NCBI GenBank assembly: GCA_000196815.1
Contig: FP929003.1
Span: 124,001-188,000 of the forward strand
DNA length: 64,000 nucleotides
Source: Nitrospira defluvii
GTDB taxonomy: Bacteria; Nitrospirota; Nitrospiria; Nitrospirales; Nitrospiraceae
Reading direction: 5' to 3'
Part shown: one piece after another, positions 31,129 to 39,412 of the stretch
Layout of the letters: every line of letters begins with the position of its first letter
Position numbering within the stretch: position 1 is the first letter of the stretch
Program-made: the position numbers and the translations under genes
Notes under the pieces: generated by a model
Seen by the model: only the letters and a program-made list of their open reading frames with translations
Database searches by the model: none
Told to the model about the DNA's origin: nothing

Positions 31129-31463
31129 CACACAGTTTGCTCGCCCCGGAGCCTCTCTAGATCGTTCTTGGCGACGGGATAAAGCCCTCTACCAGTCTTT
31201 CTAGCCTCTCCTCTCTTTATCTCGACCGTTCGAATATTCTGCGGTATTTCAATTACCACACGTCTTTGACCGGGCCTGTACGAGGCCGACGAGTGCCAGC
31301 CGCAGCCGAATCTGCAGAGCTACTAAACGCTGGACAGCCAAACGCCATGTAGCCCTGGTGGTTCGGCCCTACCACTCTTCACTCGAAGTTTGTACCATGC
31401 GGAAAAGTCCTTGCGAGATCCCATGCCCGGCACGCCCAACAATCACCCGTCTCATCCCACTCA
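31129..31463. other. Gap between attR and the P450 gene
   Basis: About 335 bp of chromosomal sequence. I see no gene, clear promoter or terminator in it. Confidence 0.4.
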
Positions 31464-32846
31464 ATGCCTGTCGATGTGAACCCATCTCCTACGCTGGTCG
31501 ATGTTCCCGGCGGCGAGCCTCTGTTGGGCCACCTGCGTGCGTTCAGGCGGCAACCGTTGGAGGCCATGTCGCAGTGGTGGCGACGGCACGGCGATGCCCT
31601 GCGCTTTCGGCTTGGTCCTAAGACGCTCTACCTCCTCAGCCATCCCGATCTCGCCGAAGAGGTTCTTGTCCATCAGGCCGATCGTTTCGTGAAAGTGTAC
31701 GAGCCGCGGCGTCCCACCGGCCTTGCGTTGGTCTTGGGTAACGGATTGGTGACCAGTTCGGGCGACGTCTGGAAGCGGCATCGGCGCATCATCCAGCCGG
31801 TCTTTCATCGCGCCCGCATGGCGGCGATGGCCGAGCGTATGGCGCAGGTGGGCGAGCAGCGGATCGCGGGTTGGACGGTCCACGCGGCACGTTCGGTCGA
31901 TATCGCCGACGAAATGATGCGACTGGCCCTCGAAGTGATCTCTCATACGATGTTTCACACGAACGTGGCCGACCAGATCGATCACATCAGTCATGCGCTA
32001 CGGGTCAGTCTGAAGTATGCGTTCGATTCGTTTCACAGTCCCGTGCGCCTGCCCCTGTGGGTGCCAACCCCGCGCAACCGTGAATTTCGTCTCGCTCTGC
32101 AGTTCATGGACAAGCTGATCTATGGATTCATCGCCGAGCGCCGCCGCACCGGAGCGCAGCACGACGATCTCCTCGATCTTCTCCTCAGGGCCCGTGATGA
32201 GGAGACGGGCGTCGGGCTGAGCGATCAGGACCTGCGGGATGAAGCGCTGACCATCTTTGCAGCCGGACACGAGACCACCGCCAATGCCCTCGCTTGGACC
32301 TGGTACCTGCTTGCCATCCATCCGGAGGTAAAGGCGCGTTTTCACGAAGAGGTGGACCGGGTGCTGCAGGGTCGAACGCCTCAGGCCGACGATCTTCAAC
32401 AGCTCCCGTACACGCGCGCGGTTTTCGATGAAGCGGTTCGTTTATATCCCCCCGTTCCGGCGGTCCAGCGAAAGGCCGCCACCCGCACAAGGATCGGGGG
32501 ATTGACCCTGCCTGCCGGGGCGCTTGTCCTGGTGGGCATCTATCACCTGCACCGACACCCGGCCTTCTGGCGCGATCCAGAGCGATTCATGCCGGAGCGA
32601 TGGCTGGAGGGCGAACGGCCGGCTTCCCGATGCGCCTATCTGCCGTTCGGCGCAGGGCCCCGGGCCTGCGTGGGGACGCACTTCGCGACGGTGGAAGGAC
32701 CGCTGCTCCTGGCGCTGATCGGTCGCTCCCACGATCTGCAGCTGGCGCAGGAACACGTCGAGCCGGAAATCATGGTGACCTTGCGTCCGAAACACGGCAT
32801 CCGCATGACAATCCAGCCACGACACCAGCCGGTCCCCTCCGCCTAA
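31464..32846 (+). CDS. Cytochrome P450
   Basis: A 460-residue soluble bacterial P450 monooxygenase. The I-helix is AGHETT (267-272), with ExxR at E323-R326, PERF at 372-375 and the heme-binding loop F-G-A-G-P-R-A-C-V-G with Cys402. Substrate is unknown. B12-photoreceptor clusters in some bacteria include a carotenoid-hydroxylating P450, and one such regulator lies 3 kb away, but that link is only suggestive. No good ribosome site precedes ATG 31464, so the start is uncertain by a few codons. First chromosomal gene right of the island. Confidence 0.92.
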   Translation: MPVDVNPSPTLVDVPGGEPLLGHLRAFRRQPLEAMSQWWRRHGDALRFRLGPKTLYLLSHPDLAEEVLVHQADRFVKVYEPRRPTGLALVLGNGLVTSSGDVWKRHRRIIQPVFHRARMAAMAERMAQVGEQRIAGWTVHAARSVDIADEMMRLALEVISHTMFHTNVADQIDHISHALRVSLKYAFDSFHSPVRLPLWVPTPRNREFRLALQFMDKLIYGFIAERRRTGAQHDDLLDLLLRARDEETGVGLSDQDLRDEALTIFAAGHETTANALAWTWYLLAIHPEVKARFHEEVDRVLQGRTPQADDLQQLPYTRAVFDEAVRLYPPVPAVQRKAATRTRIGGLTLPAGALVLVGIYHLHRHPAFWRDPERFMPERWLEGERPASRCAYLPFGAGPRACVGTHFATVEGPLLLALIGRSHDLQLAQEHVEPEIMVTLRPKHGIRMTIQPRHQPVPSA

Positions 32847-32945
32847 CGCAAGCGGGGTTTCATCCGGACTAGCTGTCTCAGTCTTTCAGAAGCACCAGAG
32901 TGTGACGGTCGATCTGTCGGCAAGCGTATCTCTTGCGGAGGCGGG

Positions 32946-33494
32946 TCAGTACCCGACCGGGGTCATCAACCAATTGGTGATGTAGACGTTCTGGACCTGT
33001 CCTTTGGGAAGCAACTTGTTGATGGCGCGTCGAATGTCTGCTCGCAAGGCCGGTAACTGCCCGGACGCGCGCAGATCGCTGACGGCATAGGTGTGGAGAA
33101 TTTCCATCACCTGCCGATCGATCGCGTCGTGGCGGGCCTGGATCAATCCGGCAGTCCCCGAGCGATCAAGCTCCAGGGCCAAATTGACTTGCACGTAATA
33201 GTAGCGCTGGCCGTCATCCACGGGCGCGACGACGGGCGGCAGGTTGATGGTCACACCTGGCTGTCCCTGTGAGGGATCGGGGGGAGCGGTTTGCAATGAG
33301 AACGTATGCGGCAGGAGGTCCGGGTGGTACTGGCCCGCCAAATAACCTACCAGGAGCAGGATCACGGCGATGCTGAACAGCACGATGAGGCTGACGCGTA
33401 ATGTCATGCTGAAGCGGATGAATGTGACGTGAAGCGGCGGTCCTGTTTCCGATGACTCTGGTGCGCGGTCTCGCGCCAGGACGACGTTCTGCAT
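32946..33494 (-). CDS. FliL-like single-span membrane protein
   Basis: A 182-residue protein with a cytoplasmic arm, one membrane helix (LIVLFSIAVILLLVGYLAGQ, about 36-55) and a periplasmic domain like the flagellar stator-associated FliL: YYYVQVNLALELD, ...ARHDAIDRQVMEIL, ...ALRADIRRAINKLLPKGQVQNVYITNWLM. No flagellar genes are nearby, so it may be a stray FliL or a stomatin-like relative. AAGGAAATGC precedes ATG 33494. It faces away from the P450 gene's direction and ends close to it. Confidence 0.7.
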   Translation of the reverse strand: MQNVVLARDRAPESSETGPPLHVTFIRFSMTLRVSLIVLFSIAVILLLVGYLAGQYHPDLLPHTFSLQTAPPDPSQGQPGVTINLPPVVAPVDDGQRYYYVQVNLALELDRSGTAGLIQARHDAIDRQVMEILHTYAVSDLRASGQLPALRADIRRAINKLLPKGQVQNVYITNWLMTPVGY

Positions 33495-33824
33495 AACAGT
33501 AGCATTTCCTTGGAAATTGTCAGCAAGGGAGCTCCCAGGTAGACACTAGGAAATTACCCAGGCCTGGCGGTTCCTGATGGTTAGTGCTATTGGGTGAGAT
33601 TCGGATGGATGTGTAGGGCGCCTCTGTCAGACTTTTCCTCCACGCGAGGTTAGGTTCGACCAACCGGGAGTGAGTCGACGATCCGCTCGTTACGTCTCGC
33701 TCCCTCTCAAGGTCTGTCGCGATAGATGAACATTCATGGTTTAGGTACAAAGGCCTGTTCCGGGCCTCGCGGCTCCGTTGCGCTCCGTCATGACTGGCGC
33801 GTTGGGAACGAGAGAGGAGGCGGA
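33495..33824. other. Intergenic stretch
   Basis: About 330 bp between two minus-strand genes. It holds only a weak inverted repeat (AGGCC/GGCCT near 33750-33768) that might end the upstream transcript. No gene seen. Confidence 0.35.
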
Positions 33825-34238
33825 CTATTGCGGGGCTTGTATTGATGCGGGGGAAGCTGCGGCGCAGGCATTTCCAGGGCAGGCATTGCTGCGGCCGGTG
33901 AGCCAGAGCCGGTTTCTGGCAAACCACCCGTAGGCCGTCACCATGAGTGGGGCAACCAACGGAAGCCGGCTGAGACGAGACAGGAATCCCAGACCGATCG
34001 CCTCCCAAATCGCACGGAAGACCTCGACCCCGGTGATAACGGTGCCGTCCGCCCACTGGGCGTGGATCACTGCGCTCAGATCTGTGACAGCCAGGTCGGC
34101 CGGTGCGGCAAAGCCGGCAAGAGAAAAATCGAGCAGGGTGAGGCGTTGTGTCCTGTCCAGACGCTTCATCAGCGCCATTTCTCGGGCGCAAATGGGGCAG
34201 GCTCCGTCGTAGAACACGGTGAGTGGATAGACGGCCAT
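33825..34238 (-). CDS. DCC-family thiol-disulfide oxidoreductase-like protein (DUF393)
   Basis: A 137-residue protein beginning with the name-giving motif V-F-Y-D-G-A-C-P-I-C (D-x-x-C-x-x-C), followed by LLDFSLAGF...AVIHAQWADGTVITGVEVFRAIW and a C-terminal W-F-A-R-N-R. The thioredoxin-like Cys pair suggests redox activity, but no substrate is known for the family. It lies 18 bp downstream of the MerR/B12 regulator, so it is probably co-transcribed with it. Related genes recur in other light-responsive photolyase clusters. Confidence 0.85.
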   Translation of the reverse strand: MAVYPLTVFYDGACPICAREMALMKRLDRTQRLTLLDFSLAGFAAPADLAVTDLSAVIHAQWADGTVITGVEVFRAIWEAIGLGFLSRLSRLPLVAPLMVTAYGWFARNRLWLTGRSNACPGNACAAASPASIQAPQ

Positions 34239-34256
34239 CCGAACGGTGCCTTTCTG

Positions 34257-35174
34257 TCATCCCGGGATCGTAAAGCGCCGGGTGAATCGCTCCAGTACTT
34301 CGTCCAATTCGCTGAAGGTGTCCAGGACATTGATGCCGTCTTGCGCAAACTGACCGCGCATCATGCGCGCGCCGTGGCCGCCGGCTATGACCGTGGTGAC
34401 GGGTTTCAATTCCTCCGCGAGCGAGTGAATCAATTCCGCTGCGTGGCCTTCCCGCAGCACCAAGGTCAACGACAGGATGGTCAGATCCGGGACGACCTCC
34501 CTGCAGAGCCTGCTGAGGGAGGTGATCGGCACGTTGGATCCTAAGTAGTAGACCCGGCATCCACGCACGCGGCACCGGTAGGCGACTGCCAGTGCCGCAA
34601 TGTCGTGCTCTTCGCCGGGGGGGCAGGCCACGACGACTTTCGCGCCGAATTCCGCCACCGGCAATTGATTCATGGCCGCATACAGCTTTTGCTGAATTTG
34701 GCTGGTCACGTAATGTTCGACGGCGATACTGATGCGCCCGCTGTGCCACAGGTCTCCGACGCGTTCCTGCAGCGGGAGCAGAATTCCGTGGAGTGCCTCT
34801 TCAAACGGCACGACTGCGACCGCGCCGTTCAAGCGTTTCTCGAATGTGACGCGGTCGAGTGGTTCCAAGGCCGAGAGGAGTTCTCGCAAGAGTCGGTCGA
34901 AGGTATTGTCTACCACGGCGGTGCGCGGCGCTTCCGCGCGCAGGCGGGTGATCAACTCCTCGCGCCCCAGCTTGGCGAGATCACCGATTGATGCTCCCGC
35001 ATCCAGTTGCTGCTTCAGATAGCGCAGCAAGGCCACATCTTCATCCGAATAATTGCGATAGCGATTCGCGCCGCGTGTCGGTTTGAGCAGGTCAAATCGG
35101 CGCTCCCACACCCGAATGACATCGCGGCTTAGACCGGTGAGCTTCGCAACCCTATGAATTCTGTGCGTATTCAT
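34257..35174 (-). CDS. MerR-type regulator with B12-binding domain (CarH/LitR class)
   Basis: A 305-residue regulator. The N-terminal MerR winged helix (1-70) reads HRVAKLTGLSRDVIRVWERRF. A four-helix cap (about 95-165) carries W143-x9-E153-H154, the signature of adenosylcobalamin photoreceptors. The B12-binding Rossmann domain has GEEHDIAALA (His190 as candidate lower ligand; the usual E-x-H-x-x-G ends in Ala) and YYLGSNVP. Known CarH/LitR proteins repress DNA in the dark and release it when light breaks the cobalamin bond. The start at 35174 fits the leftward promoter. It is divergent from the photolyase array. Confidence 0.9.
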   Translation of the reverse strand: MNTHRIHRVAKLTGLSRDVIRVWERRFDLLKPTRGANRYRNYSDEDVALLRYLKQQLDAGASIGDLAKLGREELITRLRAEAPRTAVVDNTFDRLLRELLSALEPLDRVTFEKRLNGAVAVVPFEEALHGILLPLQERVGDLWHSGRISIAVEHYVTSQIQQKLYAAMNQLPVAEFGAKVVVACPPGEEHDIAALAVAYRCRVRGCRVYYLGSNVPITSLSRLCREVVPDLTILSLTLVLREGHAAELIHSLAEELKPVTTVIAGGHGARMMRGQFAQDGINVLDTFSELDEVLERFTRRFTIPG

Positions 35175-35187
35175 TGTTGTGCTTCCG

Positions 35188-35216
35188 AGTATATGGCGGT
35201 GTCCAATGTTTGTCAA
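35188..35216 (-). promoter_or_regulatory. Promoter of the B12/MerR regulator
   Basis: On the minus strand: TTGACA (35216-35211), a 17-base spacer, then TATACT (35193-35188). One AAACATTGGACA motif (35200-35211) fills most of the spacer. Confidence 0.8.
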
Positions 35217-35293
35217 ATATTTATTGAAATAACTATTGACACATTGGACAAAAAGGGTTAAACATTGGACATAGAGGTTGCAAACATTGGACA
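35200..35293. promoter_or_regulatory. Operator array: four copies of (AA)ACATTGGACA
   Basis: Copies at 35200-35211 (reverse), 35241-35250, 35260-35271 and 35282-35293 (forward). The first lies in the spacer of the regulator promoter. The second overlaps the -35 and spacer of the rightward promoter, the third overlaps its -10, and the fourth lies just downstream. This is the expected layout for repression of both promoters by the adjacent regulator. Confidence 0.8.
35236..35264 (+). promoter_or_regulatory. Rightward promoter of the photolyase/SUMF1 array
   Basis: TTGACA (35236-35241), a 17-base spacer, then TAAACA (35259-35264). It is covered by operator copies and lies 50 bp before the first gene of the array. 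Confidence 0.75.
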
Positions 35294-35313
35294 TGAACAT
35301 GCGAGGAGTGATC

Positions 35314-35610
35314 ATGGCGACCACGAAGACAATGGAAGGAACTGCGGGACTGAGTGACATCCGGAGACAGATCCTGACTCTTCAGCAAGAGTCGAGCTGC
35401 CTGCGGTGCGGCGGACTAATGGTTCGGGATTTCTGCACGGACCTGTTGAGCGGAGCCAGCGGGCTCGATAGCGCCACTTCGCGTTGTGTGCAATGCGGGG
35501 ATGTCGTCGATCCGGTCATTCGGTGGAACCGGTACCTACAGCAGTCTGCCGGCGTAGTGCGGGAGATGAGGTCGTCGAAGCCGGTCCTGCAGGGCCAGGT
35601 CTCTGTTTAG
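35314..35610 (+). CDS. Zinc-ribbon protein, copy 1
   Basis: A 98-residue protein with C-L-R-C-G-G and C-V-Q-C-G-D-V-V-D-P-V-I, two Cys pairs about 35 residues apart that should form one zinc ribbon. A helical N-terminus (LSDIRRQILTLQQES) precedes it. The gene at 39413 encodes a paralogue with the same CxxCGG...CxxCGxVxDPVI plan. ATG 35314 follows GCGAGGAG with 5-base spacing. First gene after the B12-regulator operators, so it is the promoter-proximal member of the array. Function unknown; possibly a nucleic-acid or partner-binding adaptor. Confidence 0.7.
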   Translation: MATTKTMEGTAGLSDIRRQILTLQQESSCLRCGGLMVRDFCTDLLSGASGLDSATSRCVQCGDVVDPVIRWNRYLQQSAGVVREMRSSKPVLQGQVSV

Positions 35611-35666
35611 CAACAATCGTGACCCCACCGGGGGGCTGTCAGGGTTCTCAACCAAGGAGGTTTCTC

Positions 35667-36629
35667 ATGCGGAGGCACACAGGTCTTCAAATTGGAATAG
35701 GAGCGATGCTCGTGGCTGGATCCATGTCGATGGCCGTGTCGGCGAAGGCGGCCGGCGACCATAAGGACATGGTCCTCATCCCGAGCGGCGAATTCACCAT
35801 GGGCAGTAACGAACATTCCGATGAGGTGAGGCACCAGGTGGTGCTGGATGCGTACCTGATCGACAAGTTCGAAGCGTCGAACGCGCGGTACAAGGAGTTC
35901 ATGCGGGCCACCGGTCATCCGGCACCGGCCTACTGGGACGATCCGCGTCTCAGCAAGCCCGAGCAACCGGTCGTGGGAGTGAGTTGGACGGATGCCAACG
36001 CCTTTTGCAAGTGGGACGGCAAGCGGTTGCCCACCGAGGCGGAATGGGAAAAAGCTGCCAAGGGTCCGGAGGGAGACAATCACTACCCGTGGGGACATCA
36101 CCTCGATCCGAAGAAGGCCAACTATGGACAGAATGTGGGACGCACCACGCCGGTGGACTCCTACCCTGAAGGGGTGAGCGGCTATGGCGTGTACAACATG
36201 GCGGGTAATGTCTTCGAGTGGGTGGACGACTGGTACGATCCAAAATATTACCGCACCAGCAATGCGTTGAATCCACGTGGCGCGGATAAGGGCTACAACT
36301 TCGCGAATCAAGGGCCGGTGAAGGTGTTGCGTGGCGGGTCCTGGCTGGCTCCGGAAACCTCGCTGCACACCAGCCACCGGTTCTGGAATCAGCCGGAGAA
36401 TAACTCCTATGGCGTCGGGCTGGGTTTCCGTTGCGCGAAGTCGGCCAGCGTGGTGTCCGATGAGGCCGCTCAAGCCGGGCGTGATGCCTTCATTCAGGCG
36501 CTTGTAGGCATGGGAGCGGAGAAGAATGCCGACGCCCTCGCCTCTATCGAGAAGGCTCTGGCGGCGGATCCCGACAACAAAGAGTATCTGGCCACTCGCG
36601 ATCTCATCAAGAAGAGCATGAAGAAGTAG
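35667..36629 (+). CDS. SUMF1/FGE-fold exported protein, copy 1
   Basis: A 320-residue protein with a signal peptide (residues 1-28), a SUMF1 domain (about 32-265) and a TPR-like tail (AFIQALVGMGAEKNADALASIEKAL). Domain motifs are MVLIPSGEFTMGS, PVVGVSWTDANAFCKW, RLPTEAEWEKAA, GNVFEWVDDWYD and VLRGGSW...GLGFRC. The segment after GGSW lacks the two copper-binding Cys residues of aerobic formylglycine-generating enzyme, so sulfatase activation is unlikely. It may be a structural or C-type-lectin-like relative. AAGGAGG precedes the ATG. It has a close paralogue directly downstream. Confidence 0.85.
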   Translation: MRRHTGLQIGIGAMLVAGSMSMAVSAKAAGDHKDMVLIPSGEFTMGSNEHSDEVRHQVVLDAYLIDKFEASNARYKEFMRATGHPAPAYWDDPRLSKPEQPVVGVSWTDANAFCKWDGKRLPTEAEWEKAAKGPEGDNHYPWGHHLDPKKANYGQNVGRTTPVDSYPEGVSGYGVYNMAGNVFEWVDDWYDPKYYRTSNALNPRGADKGYNFANQGPVKVLRGGSWLAPETSLHTSHRFWNQPENNSYGVGLGFRCAKSASVVSDEAAQAGRDAFIQALVGMGAEKNADALASIEKALAADPDNKEYLATRDLIKKSMKK

Positions 36630-36693
36630 CACGTAGCCGTGGAGGGGGCGGCTGACCGTCCCCCGGCCCGGCCCTCAGTGCAGGAGGTATCGC

Positions 36694-37752
36694 ATGAAGA
36701 CAATGAGGAATGTAGTCAAGGCAGGACTGATCATGACCGTCGCTGTCATGGCCGCGACGGCACAGGCGGAGGATTCCATCATTCCCGAAGGTATGGTCTA
36801 CGTGGGACAAGGACCGTCGATCATGGGGTTAGACAAGGTCCACCCGGCAGATTCAGGGCGCCGGCTGACGCTGTACGACAAGCGAATGAAGACGCCCTTG
36901 TCTGCCGAAGCGTTCAACGACGAAGGGCCGGCGCATATGGTGTTCCTGGATTCCTATCTCATCGACAAGTACGAGGTGTCGAACAAGGACTATGGTGCCT
37001 TCATTAAGGCGACCGGACATCCCGCGCCGGCCTACTGGGACGATCCGCGCTTAAACAAGCCTCAGCAGCCGGTGGTGGGCGTCAACTGGATCGATGCTAA
37101 AACCTACTGTCAATATCGCGGGAAGCGGTTGCCCACCGAAGCCGAGTGGGAAAAGGCGGCTCGCGGCCCGCACGGCAACCTCTATCCCTGGGGCAACGAC
37201 TTCGATTCGAACAAGGCAAATTATGACAGGCATCATGATGCGACCTTGCCGGTGGATTCTCATCCGGAGGGTGCGAGCTACTACGGCGTGTACAACATGG
37301 CGGGCAATGTCTTCGAATGGGTCGGCGACTGGTATGACCCGAAATACTACGGGAGACTCGAAACCATGGTGAATCCCACCGGCCCGGAAAAACCCTTGTG
37401 GATCGGTGGAACCGGAACCTACGTCGACCGCTTGACCGTCGGTGAAAAGCGAGTCATCCGCGGCGGCTCGTGGATCGCGCCGGAAGGCACGATACGCTCG
37501 ACGCACCGGTTCTGGAATCATCCGCTCAATAACAGTTACGGCGTCGGTCTCGGTTTCCGGTGCGCCAAGGCGGCTCCAGCCGACTGGGAGCAGCGCATCA
37601 GGGATAGCTACATCACCGCGTTGGTGGAAATGGGGCGGGAACGCTTCACTGAGGCCCTGCAGGCGGTCAGCCGGGGTTTGGCCATGGATCCGGCGAACGT
37701 TGAATTGTTGGAGCTGCGACCTCTCATCGAACAGTCGATGAAGCAGCGATGA
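36694..37752 (+). CDS. SUMF1/FGE-fold exported protein, copy 2
   Basis: A 352-residue exported protein (signal 1-25, ending A-Q-A). The same domain runs from about 30 to 295: YLIDKYEVSNKDYGAFIKATGHPAPAYWDDPRL is almost identical to copy 1, then RLPTEAEWEKAARGP, GNVFEWVGDWYD and VIRGGSWIAPEGTIRS, GLGFRC. Again the FGE copper cysteines are absent. The tail is helical and TPR-like (ERFTEALQAVSRGLAMDPANVELLELR). Insertions near residues 45-75 and 230-245 distinguish it. It lies 64 bp after copy 1 with CAGGAGG before the ATG, so it is a tandem duplicate in one transcript. Confidence 0.85.
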   Translation: MKTMRNVVKAGLIMTVAVMAATAQAEDSIIPEGMVYVGQGPSIMGLDKVHPADSGRRLTLYDKRMKTPLSAEAFNDEGPAHMVFLDSYLIDKYEVSNKDYGAFIKATGHPAPAYWDDPRLNKPQQPVVGVNWIDAKTYCQYRGKRLPTEAEWEKAARGPHGNLYPWGNDFDSNKANYDRHHDATLPVDSHPEGASYYGVYNMAGNVFEWVGDWYDPKYYGRLETMVNPTGPEKPLWIGGTGTYVDRLTVGEKRVIRGGSWIAPEGTIRSTHRFWNHPLNNSYGVGLGFRCAKAAPADWEQRIRDSYITALVEMGRERFTEALQAVSRGLAMDPANVELLELRPLIEQSMKQR

Positions 37753-37804
37753 GTGCACAGGGCGGGAGGGGCCGGCCCGCCATACACCCCACGGAGGCAG
37801 AGGT

Positions 37805-38173
37805 ATGACGTACAGCACGATGATCACACTGGTCGGCGGATTCACCGCGCTCTTGATGACGGCGGATCTCCACGCCGGTCCGATCGATGCCAGCCGCCAC
37901 CCCCATCCGGAGAAACTCCAGATGGTGCATGAGGCGGAACACAGCGTGGATCACGCGTGGGAGGTGTATCACCGCGCGGCCCTGGGGGGCACCGTGGCCT
38001 CGCCTGACCTGCAGGCGCAGATCGAACATCATCTGCATGAAGCCAGAACCCTTGTGACACAGGCGCAGGAGGCGGCCGACCGGGGAGACACGGGCAAGGT
38101 GGAACGGCTTGTCGGTGAGATCAAGATTCATACGGCCCAGGCAATCGCGGGGAGCAAGGAGCAGAAGAAATGA
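37805..38173 (+). CDS. Small exported helical protein
   Basis: A 122-residue protein with a signal peptide (about 1-24, ending L-H-A). The mature part is helical and His-rich (HPHPEKLQMVHEAEHSVDHAWEVYH, QIEHHLHEARTLVTQAQEAADRGDT). It resembles small periplasmic metal-binding-type helical proteins, but no known motif is complete. The TGA overlaps the ATG of the third SUMF1 gene by 4 bp, so both are translated together and probably act together. Confidence 0.65.
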   Translation: MTYSTMITLVGGFTALLMTADLHAGPIDASRHPHPEKLQMVHEAEHSVDHAWEVYHRAALGGTVASPDLQAQIEHHLHEARTLVTQAQEAADRGDTGKVERLVGEIKIHTAQAIAGSKEQKK

Positions 38174-39000
38174 CTCAAGGTTTGACCAGGAGAAGAACCA
38201 GGTGGACATGCATGAGCCTGTTCGTGACGGCAACCTGTGCGGTCGCCCTGACACCTGTGCTCGCGGCGCCGACTCTCAAGGAGCTGGATCCGGTTCCGAT
38301 GGTCACCGTTCCAGGCGGACCGTTTCTGATGGGCAGTGAGAATCCCAAGGGGCGGGCCGACGAGTGGCCGCAACGTTCGGTTCATGTCGATACGTTCGCC
38401 ATCGATCAGGTGGAAGTGACCAATGAGCGCTATATGGCGTTTGTCGCCACCACCGGCCATCGTAGCCCGCCGAATCCCTATGGCACGGGGGTCTTGGTCT
38501 CGGCCAAAGGGATCGAGCAGCTGCCGGTTGTGCAGGTGACATGGTACGACGCCAAAGCGTATTGCGCGTGGGCCAAGAAACGGCTGCCCACCGAAGCGGA
38601 GTGGGAAAAGGCCGCGCGCGGCACCGATGGCCGGATGTTCCCTTGGGGGAATGAACACCCGAGTCCGATTCGGGCGAATTTCGACCGGGAGTGGGTCGAC
38701 GACAAGACGTTGCACCCCATCGGTTCGTTGTCCGGAGGCGACTCGCCGTACGGCATCAAGGATATGTCCGGCAACGCGCGGGAGTGGGTGCAGGATTGGT
38801 ACGACCCCGACTATTACGCGAATGCTCCCGACAAGAACCCGCAGGGACCCGACAAGGGGATCGTCCGGGTCATTCGTGGAGGGTCGTGGCACAGCCCCGA
38901 GTCGGACATCACCGCGACGGCGCGAGGACGCGGAGGATTCGCGCTGCAGACACACGGCACCGGATTCCGGTGCGTCCGGGGGGGAGAGACAGCGAAATGA
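38170..39000 (+). CDS. SUMF1/FGE-fold exported protein, copy 3
   Basis: A 276-residue protein with an Arg-rich N-terminus, then a hydrophobic signal (about 14-32) and one SUMF1 domain without the TPR-like tail: MVTVPGGPFLMGSENPKGRADEWPQ, VDTFAIDQVEVTNERYMAFV, QVTWYDAKAYCAWAKKRLPTEAEWEKAARG, GNAREWVQDWYD, VIRGGSWHSPESD and GFRCVRG. Like the others it has no Cys pair after GGSW. It starts within the stop codon of the preceding gene. Function unknown; it is more distant from copies 1 and 2 than they are from each other. Confidence 0.85.
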   Translation: MTQGLTRRRTRWTCMSLFVTATCAVALTPVLAAPTLKELDPVPMVTVPGGPFLMGSENPKGRADEWPQRSVHVDTFAIDQVEVTNERYMAFVATTGHRSPPNPYGTGVLVSAKGIEQLPVVQVTWYDAKAYCAWAKKRLPTEAEWEKAARGTDGRMFPWGNEHPSPIRANFDREWVDDKTLHPIGSLSGGDSPYGIKDMSGNAREWVQDWYDPDYYANAPDKNPQGPDKGIVRVIRGGSWHSPESDITATARGRGGFALQTHGTGFRCVRGGETAK

Positions 39001-39189
39001 GCCATGAACAGGCGTGTGGAAGTGAGGCCGGTCCGATGCAGTGACTGTCAGGAGGTACCGCGACTCCGCACGCGGCCTCCCGTTGAGGTGGGCGGGTTCT
39101 TCCTTCGGAGGAATCCGTCCCCTCAGCGAATCATCGGATGACAAGCAGAGGGCACGGCGCCCCCCAGGCGCCACGATCAGGAGGCATTC

Positions 39190-39321
39190 ATGACGCAGAT
39201 GTTCGTATATGGTATCGCGGCGATTGTGGTGAGTGTCGGAGCGGCCCTGTTCGCCAGGCAGCGGCGTGCTGCCTATGCGGTCGTGCGGCCGGCTCGGCCG
39301 AGAAGGTCACGGGTGCGATAG
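39190..39321 (+). CDS. 43-residue single-span membrane peptide
   Basis: Small gene with ATCAGGAGG 5 bases before the ATG. The product MTQMFVYGIAAIVVSVGAAL is one membrane helix followed by a very basic tail (ARQRRAAY...RPARPRRSRVR). It is probably an inner-membrane small protein. It lies in the same direction between the third SUMF1 gene and the second zinc-ribbon gene. No family recognised. Confidence 0.6.
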   Translation: MTQMFVYGIAAIVVSVGAALFARQRRAAYAVVRPARPRRSRVR

Positions 39322-39412
39322 AGCATGGGTGAGCACCGGAGCGGGAGCAGTGGTATGCAGTGGGCCCGGTTCAGTTCGCGGTCGTCCATTTTTATCCCAG
39401 TCGGGGGTTCCA

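Noticed and set aside
35667-39000. Calling the SUMF1 genes formylglycine-generating enzymes
   Set aside because: The copper-binding Cys pair is missing in all three and no sulfatase is nearby.
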